A stretch of DNA of 64,000 bases from assembly GCF_910596095.1 (NCBI RefSeq), contig NC_056550.1:22254001-22318000 (forward strand). Direction: 5' to 3'. The notes below the pieces were generated by a model that was not told where the DNA came from, did not search any database, and saw nothing but the letters and a program-made list of their open reading frames with translations. This document shows, in pieces, positions 1-13,266 of this stretch. Origin of the DNA: Thunnus maccoyii (lineage: Eukaryota > Chordata > Actinopteri > Scombriformes > Scombridae). Both the position numbers and the translations under genes were made by a program. The stretch's first letter is position 1, and each line of letters begins with the position of its first letter.

Positions 1-349
1 CTGCAGGTAATTGCACCAATAAATTCCTCCTCTCTGGCTGAAGCACTAATACGTGGCTGTGGTTACATGGATCAATTCCCATAAACACTGTAAAATTATT
101 TCCATGAGTGCTAAATAAAGTGATCGGAAACCTGCTGTTAAACCTGCGGTGAGCACTTAGTAATGCTGCTGATTCATCAGAGTGTTTTTGTTTGTGCAGT
201 TTTAGACTCCTGCAGTTAAACAGAAGAAGGCGAGTTGCTAATGAAGGGTAAAAGTAAAAGGAGAATAAAAGTTGAAATTATTTTTTTTTTTTACCAGGTG
301 AGAATTACATAGTGCTTCCATCCCATTGTTAAGTTTAGTAAAAAATGTA

Positions 350-412
350 TTTGCACCAAGGGTTGAACTGGGACCCCTTGATCTGCAGTCAGTTGCTCTA
401 CCACTGTTCTGT
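350..412 (-). pseudogene. tRNA-Cys-like pseudogene
   Basis: Read on the - strand, this matches the central part of the vertebrate tRNA-Cys gene: D-loop region, the anticodon loop with GCA intact, and a T-loop-like segment. The acceptor stem is not recognisable and both arms are mutated, so it should not fold as a functional tRNA. It resembles the intact copy at 53899-53970 over about 50 bases. Confidence 0.7.
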
Positions 413-991
413 CATGCATCAATGTTTGTTTTTGTCTTATATACTAGTAAAACTCCACCTTGAACAACATATAAAAACTGTACTTCCCTCCATTTCTCCA
501 TCGGGTATTTAATAATTTGTGTTCATGTGTTTGTGTGTATATCTTCCAGTAGGATAGTATGTATATTGTCTGACAAATGACTTACAGTGGATGCTGTTGA
601 CCTTAAATAAACTAATTTCCTTTATGCTTATTATAACAAAACGCTACATATGATTAAGGACATTCAGCTAAGCATGAAATGATGATTCGGCCAACTATAC
701 AGTGGATCCACTGAAGATAATGAAAGGTTACAACCATTTAACTTCCTGAAATTATTGATACTCTAGTAATTTGAATTGTATTAATATGATGAATATAATA
801 TGTCAGTTAATATAATTATTACAATTAATTAATGATTTATAAAGTAAATTACTCTCTATTACTGTATATCTTATGATCAGAGTTGAGTTGCTGACAAACA
901 GCATGGATTGATTGTGTATTTACAAATAAACAATGTTACATGAAAATGTTTAAGAGTGCATGAATATGAAATAACTATATATACTGTAAGA

Positions 992-1050
992 AAACCCAGA
1001 GTTGAACTGGGAACCCCTTGATCTGTAGTCAAATGCTGAGCTATACCACC
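992..1050 (-). pseudogene. tRNA-Cys-like pseudogene, internally deleted
   Basis: The - strand shows the tRNA-Cys D-arm end, an anticodon-stem region and a T-arm-like segment. The middle of the D-arm is deleted, and the anticodon triplet reads ACA rather than GCA. It is clearly related to the intact gene at 53899-53970 but is not functional. Confidence 0.65.
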
Positions 1051-2966
1051 TAGAATCAGGTATATCTATACTGCACAATGGATATTAAAGCATTAATAAA
1101 CAAATACATGTATTATAGAGAACAAACGCTTGGTGACATTTAATGAATACTACACCTAGTGATTTGGATTTAGTGATACTCACCACTGGCTTTAAGTAAC
1201 AGAAGTTTTAAGCTTTCACAATTTATCCTGAGCTTCCTCTTAGACCAAAAATCTACAGATTTAGTGAAATGTCAGAAGGCTCCATCACAGTTGTTGTTGT
1301 TGTCAATATAACACTGCAGTTTGGTGTCTTTTTGCCATTTTAGTGTTTATGCCACAGAGTTTACAGAAGCAGCTCACTCCTCCAGACTGTGACTCTGTGT
1401 ATAAAATATGCAGACACGGTCAAGGGGTTCAGTTACTGTGTGACTAAACAGTGCTGGTAAAGGACCCATTTTTTACTCCTACAATTCATTACAGAAATAC
1501 CACAGATTTTTTTCTCCAAAGATATATGTATTTCTTGCTACAAAGTTAACTTTCAATCCTGAAAAACTTTACCATCAGGAAGTAAATGCAACTTTATGGT
1601 GGTGAAATTCATTAGTTGAGAGGACAACCTGAACGCACCGTATTGTCATACTCTTTCCTGGGAAGTTAAACTTTTCCCTGAAGTCCTTATTTTATGATGA
1701 CACTGCTGTCTCAGGCTTAACTCACATTAATAGCAACCCGTCAGTCTACAAACTGAAATAGAAAGAGATTTCTGTGATGGCTTGAGTGGACAACTAACAA
1801 ATCTGTCACTCAAGGCTCTTCTTAAAAGTGCTTTAATGTTTATATGGACGTTACGCTGTCAAATGAACCAAATTAGCTTGGTTTATGAAGACAGGCTGAA
1901 GGATTATGGGAGTTAAGCAACCCCAGTCACCCCAATCCATATAGGCAGTCTGTTTTATGACATACTGATATATACTTTTTTTTTGAAGGCCTCATATATG
2001 TGCTCAGAATATTAAATCTTCCAGTCATGCAGCAGATTTACAAGACAATTTTGATCAACTGGTGCAATCTTTTATGCCAGTTTACTGTTTCCCTAATGCT
2101 GTGGTGCAACATGTAACATAATATTACATGATCCTCAGACTGCATGTAATCACTATATACAGTATGTATGTATTTATGTGTTACCCTTAAGACATTATTT
2201 CCCCATTGGTAGAATGCAAAAATCTGCAGATATAATGCTCAGACTGAATCCTACTAAGTATCACTCTTCTTTATTTATTTTTTTTAAAACTATAATCCAG
2301 CTTCCTTTCAGTAAGCACCAGACTACACAACCTAACCAGCATCATAGGGTTTTGACTTTGTCAGATCTTTATCTGATTGAGATCCAATCAGCCTTAGATG
2401 TGTTTAATGAAATAGAATTTATATTAAAATTCCAGACAGATTCAACCAACTAGTGCTGCATCGTTAACTCTGTTCCCTGTCAGACATATTATATTGTCTC
2501 TGTAGGAAGTCAGCAGCCACAATTTACAGACAGCTAATATTTTAATGCTCCATTGAGGACAAATGAGATGATGATTGAAAGTTGGCAGAGGTCAGAAATG
2601 TCTGTTAAGAGTTAGTGGAGGCTACTATGACAGCAGGAAGAGGTACAGCACAGGAGCTGTCTCAACAGCTACTCATAAATCTAAGCAGTGAAACTGTGGT
2701 AAATAAGCAATAGTACACTCAAGGTTATGCTGTGCTGTAGTTGAACTGTAGACCAGAACAAATGTTGTTTAGTACTCGCTCTCACTTTGATGATGGTAAC
2801 TTTAATATCAGCAGACGAGAGCTGGTTTGCTAAGCGGAGGAGTAGCATCCACTGAAAATCTGCTGCATGAACAGTGTGATGAGTTGAAGCAAGAAATTGG
2901 ATTTGTATTGAAGTCAAAGTGCTAATATTTCATATATTGTAGATGTTGACATGTATGTACACTATA

Positions 2967-3012
2967 AGGTCTTTTGGGGAACTCTTGATCTGTAGTTTAA
3001 GCTATATCACCT
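2967..3012 (-). pseudogene. Very degenerate tRNA-Cys-like remnant
   Basis: A weaker match to the anticodon-arm and D-arm part of tRNA-Cys on the - strand, with internal losses. On its own it would not be convincing. It is listed because three better relics in the same orientation lie within 3 kb. Confidence 0.35.
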
Positions 3013-3191
3013 TGTGTCTGAAACAAGCTGTGACACAACCAGGGAGTTGTTTTGTTTTATGTCAGTGGAAAATGAAAGTAATAAATCATCTCTACCCGCT
3101 TTGTTGGCTGAGTCTGCAAAGATGAGCTCAACTGTGGCATAAACAAAGACTTTCTTTGTGTTTTACAGTATGTGTATTTAAAGTTTGAACA

Positions 3192-3262
3192 TAGGGGGCA
3201 TACCGAGAACTGAACAGGGGACTTCCTGATGTGCAGTGAAAGACTCACAACCCCTGCAATAT
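3192..3262 (-). pseudogene. tRNA-Cys-like pseudogene, near full length
   Basis: Read on the - strand, the 3' acceptor half (run of five C before the discriminator), the T-arm and the anticodon region with GCA are recognisable against the intact tRNA-Cys at 53899-53970. The D-arm half has diverged and the acceptor stem no longer pairs well. It has about the length of a whole tRNA gene. Confidence 0.6.
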
Positions 3263-4574
3263 AGAAAAAGGCTTTTAGTATGAGTGCAGTACTACTTACA
3301 TCACTGTATGGTAATAAATGTATGTTCACAAGGCCAACTTAACTTTACCTCAGTTTTCTTTTTTTCCATGATAGTTTGGATAAATAATTATCATCATCAT
3401 AGTCAATATAATTATCAACACCATCCTCACATTGAGCACGGTTGTCTATAAATGTCAGTATAACTGAGGAAAAAGCTCCATAAAACTACACACATCAAAG
3501 GAGATGAGGATTGTCATGGTTATTACTGTACGAAGATGACATATCCCCACTCCAAAAAAACCATCTCTCTACATATCAACATCACATTTATTAAAATAAA
3601 TCAAAAATTGTGAGAGCTGTACGTCCGAGAAGAAAAAAACAGAAGCTGTAGACTTTGAGCGACATGATATGAATTTAAAGAGGATTTATGCCCTCTGATT
3701 TCTCAGCGTATGATCTGTGAAATTTGGCGATAGCAATTGGCTCGCTCAGAAGAAAAAAGATAAGAAAAGAGGCTGAGATAGCGTGCAGTCCTAATTTGTG
3801 CAACCACCACTGGTGAGTGGATTTGGACAATATCAAACGAACATCTTTTATTGTTCATAGCGCTGCATGATTATGACTTTATGAGAGGACATGAGGAGGG
3901 GAAACAGAGTGATGGAGTGAGGAGGGCATGAGGAGGCTCAAAGTGATGGAGAGGATTATGACCAAGTGCTCATATTTCTGCAAGCAGAAACTACTGTATG
4001 TGTGGTTGACATAAAGTATTTAACTCAAGAATGCCCAGGGTTTTTTTGCTGAATATTTGGATATTTTCCAACCTCTATCCAACAGTGTCCTTTCATGACT
4101 TTTCTATTAACTTTCTGTGTGGACTTGTGTTGTTAGTTTTTTTTAGTTTGCAGCTTGTTTGTCCTTGTTTGTCTCTTACAGCCCAAATTCACTGGCATTC
4201 ATAGCATGTATGTTGATCATCAGTTAGTGGTAATACTTTGACACATTAGACTCCTAGTTAAGATGACTAGTAGGCTTTATTTCAAGCCAGTTCATGATCA
4301 ATACTGTAAGTATAGCTTGACTGTTACTGGATTTTTGAGGTCAATACGGAAAATTGAGTTTTAAAAAATCTATTATCAGTATATATAGTATTTTTTAAGG
4401 GATCAAAAATAACAGTGACAATGCTGATGAAGCATGCAGTACAGCTCAGGCTGATGGGAATGTCATTAGTTTTGCAGGTACTCGGTCATAAACTAAACTA
4501 TGGAACAAAGTAAAACTGACTGGATTTTGGTACAAATTGAAAAGTCAGTAGATTAAGAAAAGTGATTTCAATTC

Positions 4575-4870
4575 ATCCTGAGAGAGATATCATTGTCTAG
4601 CAGATATTATGGCAATACATCCCATAGTTGTCAAGATATTTCACTAAAAACTGCAGGAGGAAAAGTCAGGGGATCACCGAAGTAATTAGGATACATCGTC
4701 TGGGAACCATGAATGTCTATAAAAGAATTCATGGCAATTCATCCAACAGTAAACAAGAGATCCACTGATATTTAGCACATGTAAGAGTACATTTTGTTTG
4801 AAAGGAGTACAGTGGTTGAGATATTTCAGTGTGGACTGTTGGACTATCAACAGACTGACATTGTCATTTG
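4575..4870 (+). repeat. Dispersed repeat, same family as 44110-44505
   Basis: Contains the phrase-like order 'aaaagtcaggggatcacc', 'aagtaattaggatacat', 'accatgaatgtctat', 'catggcaattcatccaa', 'gagatatttcagtgtgga', then 'gactgacattg'. The same order recurs at about 44110-44505 with moderate divergence. From memory this is a very common repeat of spiny-rayed fish genomes. No coding capacity is seen. Confidence 0.7.
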
Positions 4871-5600
4871 TTAAGTGCTCTCTGGTGGGCAAACTTCTAA
4901 ACTACTGCAAACACAGAGATATACTTGTGATAAACTTATATCAGCCTACATATTTAACTGCAAATGTTTCTGCAATTAAAACCATATTTTCACCCCATTG
5001 ATTCTTGTTGTAAATGGTTGCAAAACATAAAAATTTTAGGAGGCTTTACCTCTGTTTATGCTGGTAGAACAGTTTTTGTGCTTCAAAGTTAAACACAATG
5101 TAAAATACAGAATAGAGGCCATCAGAGGCTAGAATAATCTTTTCAGTGATGTTCTTATTTCAAAATGTTATGTGTAGCACCTTTAAATTCACAATCTAAG
5201 ATGTGTGGTAACGGTGTTCAAAAACACAAAGGCCAGATTTATAATTGCTACTCTTACCCCTTCCTGAAAGCCTCGTCCTGTCCTGCTCCTCACCGGTGGC
5301 CAGAGGTCTCAAAAAATCAATGAGGTGAATATCATTTACCTCCAAAAACATGTACTTCCCCTCCAAAACTGACAGACAAGTCTGACAGCCTCAGAATTTC
5401 CCCTCCCTTTGCCCCTCCAAGGGGGTATTAAAATCCCACCACCTCCTCCTCCCTCATCCCCATCATCATCACACATGCAAACAGACATACACCCATCCCC
5501 ACCCCCAACCATGACCCAGTTTGGAGGGGATGAGGGGGTAAGTGAGGACCATTGTGAGTACCACAGGGAGAGAGGCAAGATGCTCTGCCTCCCTCATTCC

Positions 5601-8600
5601 TCTCCCTTTCAGGAAGAGCTCACACTTGGTTAAGCACACACACTGTGGCTCTCCATGAGAGAACGGCTACGGAGCCGCGTGTTTTTTGTTTTGAGTTTTT
5701 TTGTTGTCGGGATGCCGTCGTTGATTTAAGGTCAGGGCTGTTTGGTGTCAGCCGAGGTTAAGGAGTATGTAAAGGAGGCTGAGTGTGACGGGGAGACAGA
5801 TAAAGGGATGAGGGGCCTCAGGTTGAGAGACAAAGGACACAGTACCTGGCATCTGACAGAGAAGGAGTAGAGTGAGTATGCTGCTTCATCACTTTACTTT
5901 GCTACTTGTGTTTCGTCTGTATGTGTTTGTTGTCTTGTATTTATTCACTTGACAGTGACTTTGAGTGATAACAAAGTAATTAATCTTTCATCTGTAACTA
6001 ATAAGGAAGCCAAACCTCAGACCTTTTGATCAAAGGACAGATATTTACAAGATCTGGTGACAATGTCTTCCTGAACTTGTTCAAACTCTTTTGGAGAACT
6101 TATATTGCTAATGCTTAAAAAAAAAAGTGTGTATTTATCTTTCGGATGAAGCTGAATAAAAGACACAGATGCACACAGAGAGGCTGCTGCTGCCTCAGAG
6201 ATTATTTCCTGTAACATATGGGGCTGGTTTACCGTTGCGTTTCTCCCCCTCGGACACTGTTAATGAGGGAATTTTCATTTTCCCACAAATACACAGGGAG
6301 AAATGCTCCTTCAGAACACGTCTCCCCCCCCTGAAAAATACAGCAGAATAGCTCATTCATCTATCTCACCAAAGACTTCCTCGTCTCAAGATCCTCTCAC
6401 AGGCTGGGGTTCACATATGGCCACACAACAAAATTTATCCCACACTAGTGAGGTTTTCTTGTTCCTTTATGTCTTCCGCTACACGTTTTATGAGAAAGAG
6501 GCCCAAATTGGGGTGCACTGTTTACTCAACCCTTTGGAATTTAAAGTTTATTTGTGTTTCATGGCTGCATGCATTGAGCACTCTGCAAGTCAGTTTCATT
6601 TCTGTGTTTGTGTGTGTCTGTGTAAATACATGCACCAGCACCATACAATCTAGTAGAGATTAGTCTATGAAATTGATGTGATTACCAGCGCTGATAACCT
6701 TCTGTGGGTAAACTCAACTCAGTGGAAAGTCACTCTTGGCATGCATGCTTTTAATCACTTCAGGGACTCTTTTGAAGAAAGTTGCCACTCAGAAAAAAGC
6801 AGACAACCAGAAAATGTTGATAAGATTTCCATTTTTAGCTATGCTGGATTTTTTTTTTTCCTTTGGTGATATGAATATCTCTGAGTGCCTAACAAAGAAG
6901 CTTATCCCGTCGCTTTAGAGTAGAAGGGAAACCACAATATAAGAAACCCCCTGTGCTTTTTAAGCCGAACATTTGCCAGCAGTCGGTCTTCAACAGTGCT
7001 GTTATAGTGGTTATCTGGTGACCTTTTTATGACTTACATGTTGGTTTTATGTGGGGTCTCTCACCATCAAAACAGCCACTATTTAACCCACAATGGATGA
7101 CAATCCAGGGAGTTATCATGGACAGATGTCTGGCCAACTACTGTGTGAGCAGATTAGTTTGATCTGTGCAACCTGTGCAGGACAAGGTGGAGGCTCAGAA
7201 GGGCATCAGTGAAGCCTGGGGATACTGCTGGCAGACCAGAGGGAGAGTCGACCGTGGCAATGACCCTCAAACAAGGACAGACAGAAGAACATCAGCTCTA
7301 ACGAAACACGCACAGAGATCTCAGTCATTCCTCTTATAGCTCTCTGATTCACTTATTATGTTTGTTGTTTCTGGTGGGAAATTAACTTTATTGAGATAAA
7401 GCTCTTCCATGTATCTTCTGTTGGCTTGGGGTTATCCTGATGTGAAAATATATTAATTCATTATAATTATTAATAATTCTTTTGATGGCAATAGTTTAAA
7501 AGAGGCTCATAGACTATTGGCAGCATATGGCTCTTACACAATAGACGTCATTGTCTCTGAATTTTCATCTCATGCCAATTAATTATTAGCTACATTGTTC
7601 ATTTTTTTTGGAATAAAGGTACTTCTTTTATTAAGTGCTTAAGCTACAAAGCCAGCATATTAAATCTCTGCTCACACTGCAGCACTTTGTTGTCAGCAGC
7701 AAGGACAGCTTCAAACTCCGCCACCGCCAATTTGGGATTGTCTTGGATTGGCCTGGATCCCCACTGATTTTTTTTGTAAAATATAGAGATGACTCTCTCA
7801 CACAGATTGAACCGTGTTTCTGAAGCAAGCAGCATAATTAGCCTTTCTCTCCAGAATATCTGTCCTCTTTTTCTCACCACCTCTCCTCTCCGACTTTGCA
7901 GTAAAAAACTGTTGAATAGTTTTTAGTTTTAGCAATTTATCAAAACCTTTTTCTACGTGAACACAGCAGATTTGAGTTACAAAGTGTAAAGTTTACATCG
8001 TGACAGCAGGTAAACAGCCTGTCACTGAATTTCTGTTTTTATTCTCTGTTCTCTGTTATTTTATTTCAAATATGCACATATAGATTTATAATTTTTCTTT
8101 AATTAAATCTGACGTGCCAGTCCAAAGCCCCCCCCAAAAGAACAACAAATGATTTAAAATGAGTGATTGGCATCTTTTTTTTTTGCACATTTGACAAAAA
8201 TGATCCTACAGCTAATCCTGGTGATACGATTGCAGAGCAAGAATACATTTATTTTGGCTTTCCAGTGCCATGCTTAATTATATATATTTTATATATATTA
8301 AAAAGTGTAGCAGCAGGGAAGCAAAATGGTAAATAAATACAGTAATAGGTGGCTATTTGGCATTACCACTACAGAAAAATATGAAAAAAACAAACCATAA
8401 CCTTCATCCCTGTTACCATAACAAAAAAAAACTGAAAGTGGAGTACACAGCACACAGCAAAAAAACAACCTGCAGCACTGAAATTGCTGCACAAATAAAC
8501 ATGAACATACACTGAATTAATAATTTTTTAAAAAATGAATCTACAGGAAAATTTTATGATAGCATGTATAATTGTATAAGAATGTGGGAATCTATTACTT

Positions 8601-11600
8601 ACTTACTTTGGATATTTCCTGATCTTTACTATTGAAGGCTGAAGGGCATAATATAAGGGGGAGGCTTAGTGCCGTTATGATGAGGAGAAACAATCTTTTT
8701 TCTAGTAAGAGACTCTAGAGAAAGATAAATCTAACCAGTCATTAAAAATTGCAGACAAACCACAGAAAGTATCACATAAATCACATAAAAGTGTAAAGTA
8801 AAAATGAGGAGTGTTTCAAAGGCAGAACTCCAGCAGCAGATCAGCAGGATCAGGGGCCAATTCAATTTTGGCTGAAAAAAATGCTGACGGTTTCTTGTAT
8901 TAGATCTGCCTCGAGATCTTTATCACTTTGAAAACAGTCAAATAAATCTAATGGATTATTAGCATTGGGATAAAGGAGAGCACGTTTACCCCAGACCTGT
9001 ACTGACATGCATGCGGCTGCTGTATCTGTCCACGTGTGTGCTTGTCTATGAATGAGTACTGCGTGAGAAAAGGACAAAGAGAGACAAATAATATTCATGA
9101 AGATGAAATTGATCCAATAACTGAACACTATCTGCATCAGCTTTAAACATATTAACGACACAATAAATTTAGAAAATCAAATTATGTACAATAATAGTTT
9201 CATAGAGCAGTTAAATATGTTTCTTTTGTCTGTACATGTTAATACGCTTCACTTGATTAAAGTTCAACCACAGGCTAATAAATCCATTACCCTCACATAC
9301 ACTCATTAGAGCTTTTTCTACCATTTACAGTACGTTCATTAGCCAGACTGCCCTTGGCCTGCGTCTATTAATATGTATGTGGCTTTGTGTGTGTTTATAC
9401 ATGTATCTACATATATCAAAGCCTAGCAGGGATATGCAATATGTAGACAAACAGAGAAGGAGCAAGAGTTTTTTATAAATTCTGAACTCCCCCTTATTAA
9501 GAAGGTGGTTTACTAAAAAAAATATGAATTAGTTTATTAACAGTCCAGCAAAGAGAGACCAAGAAAAAGCTTTTTCCCTCAGGCCATCATGGAGGTGACC
9601 TCTGACCTTGTTATCATCCATGACCTTGTCTAGCATTGTCCTCCGTGAATCCTTCGCATTGCCCTGCACATTTGCATTTTATTGTACGGCTTGCCTTAAA
9701 ACTGATACAGTAGGTACATTTTACATTTTTATATGATGAAATTGCTCAGTTTACCAATACAACAGGCCATTATACACTAGAGTATTTTCATATGTATATT
9801 TCATATAGTTTGAATTTTACTTTATTATTATTCTTTATTGCACACTAGTGTTTTAGCACAGCCTTAAGGGTATGCTACACTGCATTTCATTACACTTATT
9901 TAATGAGCATGTGACAAATAAAACCTTTGAATCTTTAATATTTCTTAACCTCAAAAAACTTTAACAAACTACAAGACACCATTAAACATCTAAAACGAGA
10001 TGACGAGATATCTTCTGGTTACACATACACAAAACATTGGTTATATATACACCTACACGTGTTTATGTGCAAAATTTCAAATATATTGTGCTCCACATAG
10101 CATACATGCCACAAGCTTAAAGTTTATCCTGATATCTTTATCTCCCAAGTTAGTATTTGTTGACAGAAACCATTCCCTGGCACACCTGTTACATACCTTC
10201 ACCTGTTGCTGCAAAGAACTCCCCTATATGATGCATACAGTTACAACGCATCTCCCTGTTGCGCAATAACAACTCTCATCCACCTGCAGTTGTGCCCTGC
10301 ACAGGTCGGGGTTTGTCCCATGATTGGCTCATTCCCCTGGTGTCCCTCCCAAGCCCGGGGCCCTCCAGCTTGAGCGCCGTGTCCACATGATGAGTCACTA
10401 TAGTGAATAAGGAGCGCCTCAGCTAACCCCAGTGCTGTGGTCCTCATAGTCATGCTGCTTTTGCATACAGGAACATTATGGCTTTACATGGAATACTTCT
10501 TGAGACGGATGCACGTATGTGTGTGTGTGTGTGTGCCAGTCTGTGAGTCTGGATGTGAATCTCTGTGGATCCTGAGGGATGGGAGCCGGTGATTGAGGGG
10601 ATCCCTCCAGTGATGGCAATTGTAATTTTATCTGTCTGTTTGAGTCTGCATGAGAAGTCGTGATGTGGAGAGTTCGCCCCTCAGGTCCTGACCTTTTTGA
10701 CCTATGACCTTGTGCTATTCTGGTAGGGCTTTAGGCTATGTCATGGATTCAAAAGTATCAGAGAGACCCGCAATTACACAGTCATGACCTTTTGGACTTG
10801 TGGCTATTGAGCCACTGATCCTGAATGTGACTTCCTTTCAAAGCTCAATAGTAGTCTCCTATTATGTCAAATAACAGAGGAATTACACTGGATTTGTTTC
10901 CTTTTCTCACTTTGGAACCAAAATCCTGTGTGTTTCTTGATGTTTTCACGTGTGACATGATTTCCACCAATTTGCTGTTCATTGTTTATCTCAGAGTAAC
11001 AGACAGAAAGCCTGCCTGCTGTGGCTGTGTGGTGCTATTCAGGAGGCTGACTCATCCTGGTAACTTAATGCACAGAGTCAGCTTCTTACCCCTAACTGCC
11101 CCACTAGCTCACACAGACATAAATTGGATGAGAAAGCAAAATGCCAGGTTATATGTAGTTAAGGTAGCAGGAGTATAAAGTCCAGGCAGCTGCATGCCTG
11201 GGCTGGAGCGTCTCTCCTGGTCAGGAGGGTGTACGACAGTTCCTGGTAAACAAACTACCAAACAACTTTATAGAGGAAGAACAAGGTTTTATTTACATAT
11301 CTCTGTATCTTGTGAATTTGCAAGGACTGTTTCTGGACTGTGAACACCCAAAATATGACTCTTTTGAAAACTATTTGACTCAAAGATTAAACAAAATTCT
11401 TGTTGCACAGTGAAACATTGTACAAACCCAGAGAACTTTATTTGAAATTCTTGTGGAGACCCCAAATATATCAAACATGTCAGACAAAACTTTTTCCATG
11501 TAACGGTGCAGGCTTAAGAAAAGACGGAGACTTTTAATAAATGTCTTAATTTGAATGCAGTAGAGTAGAGAGAGTGCAGATCCACTGGTGATCCATCTTC

Positions 11601-13266
11601 AACATTATAAATATTCAGAAAGTCAAGTAAGTTCTCCAAAAAGAAAGCATAGATCATAGAAAATACAACATAGAAAAGGCATGTATAGTATGTAGGAGAG
11701 GTAGAAAAACTCAAAACAGAAATTAAAGCAGTTTAACCTTTCCATTGGACTGTTTGTCTGTGAATGAATCTCGATATTATTAGTGAAAGGACAGGAGGAG
11801 TAAGAGTTATGTAAAGAAATACAATGATGCAATGCGGGAAAAGTCAGACAGACACTGATATGACTCTGTGTGTTTGTGGCAGCTTCTTACTCCACTCCGG
11901 CCATGTGCTGTGTATTCATACATGTCGGTCACAGCCGCTCACAGTTTGCATTCTCAACACAAGGACTCAACCGCATAGTCTGATCGCAGGATTGGACACA
12001 GTTCAGGCCTCTTACTGTATGTCGGTAATACGCGTACTGGAGTGTGCATGTACTGTACATACAGAGGATTCCTGACATCTACCTCCTGTGTCCCAGCTCC
12101 CAGTCCTTATATGGTCAGAATGATCAATACCCGACACATGTTTCATCGCAAGCCTTCTTCATAACATTTCCACCCTCTCTGCTCCAACTGGAGACACAAA
12201 ACAGAGGGCTGGGAACTCCTACTCGTCTCCTTCAGTTAAATTTTCCCTCTCGCTGCAGCTCCAGCTCTAGCTTCGACTAAGCTCTCGACCTGCTTGGTAA
12301 GGATATCGTCCCTGGAAGCCCTTTAAACCGAACCTAAGCTAGTATTCATGGTTGGATTTTCCTCTCAGTCTAGCTGACAATAAGCCATGCACTATTGCGG
12401 CTTCATAAGGGGGAGAGATCTGTGGAGGTGTCATATTCATCCCCCAAAGCCGCCCTGAGGGACAGCAGTGTTTGGGTTCAGCTCCACTGCCTGAGCTAAT
12501 GTGGGTCTGCTGTCTAACTCCCCGCTCCAACGGTTTGTGCCCGGCCACCTGCTGATTCTGCTGGTTTGGATGGACTGCCTGGAGCCCAGACCTAACCTAC
12601 ATAGGCAACATGTCCCTCTTCCTAAAATGTGCTCAAATGCACACACACATGCATACGAGCACACACAGACACAGCACAGCACAATGCCATTTACCTCCCA
12701 ACCAGAACAAACCAGTGAAGTTAATACAATCCCGAAACTGCACCTCACACAGAAGAAGGCTCACTAAGAGGATTTATTTCTTCAAAAAGAGATAGGCTGT
12801 TAAATAATATGTGTGTGTATTTGGTGATAGCAAATTCCCTATTTGGATTATTTCGTTGCCTTCTCAGTGCTGCTTGATGGTATTTTTTAATACCGATATC
12901 CTCTTTCCACCCTGTTTGGTCTTCTAATTCCATAAAAAACCAGAACTTGACAGCACCCTCCCCATGGCACTGAGCTCTGAACTCTATGTGTGTGTATTTA
13001 TACTGCAAGAAGCAACAGATCAAATGAAGGAGATATTGATTGCCTGAGCTCAGAGAGGAACACTCAGTTTAATTAAGTCAATTATTATGTCACCCCTTTT
13101 CACAATTTGCAGCTGAAATTGCAGAAAAATTCTGAGAAATCCTACTAGTTGCTTTGATCAAATTTTGAAATGTTTTATAGATTTTAGTAGAAGCATTTAT
13201 TGTGAACTCATACTGTCTTCTTATCTCCCTTTGTCTTCTCCTTTCTTCCCTCTATTCTTTCTCCAG
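5601..13266. other. gjc1 upstream region
   Basis: No coding exon is supported in this 7.7 kb. It contains a possible non-coding first exon (about 5640-5871), clusters of nuclear-receptor half-sites near 9596-9626 and 10689-10710, a short GT microsatellite near 10517-10535, and otherwise AT-rich sequence with only short meaningless open frames. Confidence 0.5.
5640..5871 (+). promoter_or_regulatory. Possible non-coding first exon or promoter segment of gjc1
   Basis: This segment is more GC-rich than its surroundings, has no sustained open frame, and ends in a good splice donor (AGA followed by GTGAGTATG at 5872). Connexin genes commonly have an untranslated first exon spliced to a single coding exon, and the gjc1 coding exon does start with an acceptor at 13266/13267. 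Linking the two is inference; no transcript evidence is available. Confidence 0.2.

Larger units (their letters stand above)
1..5600. other. Gene-free AT-rich intergenic stretch
   Basis: I find no coding exon here. Open frames are short, lack family resemblance and have no splice context. The stretch holds four decayed tRNA-Cys-like sequences (about 350-412, 992-1050, 2967-3012 and 3192-3262, all - strand) and one dispersed repeat copy (about 4575-4870). The rest is AT-rich unique-looking sequence. Confidence 0.6.
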
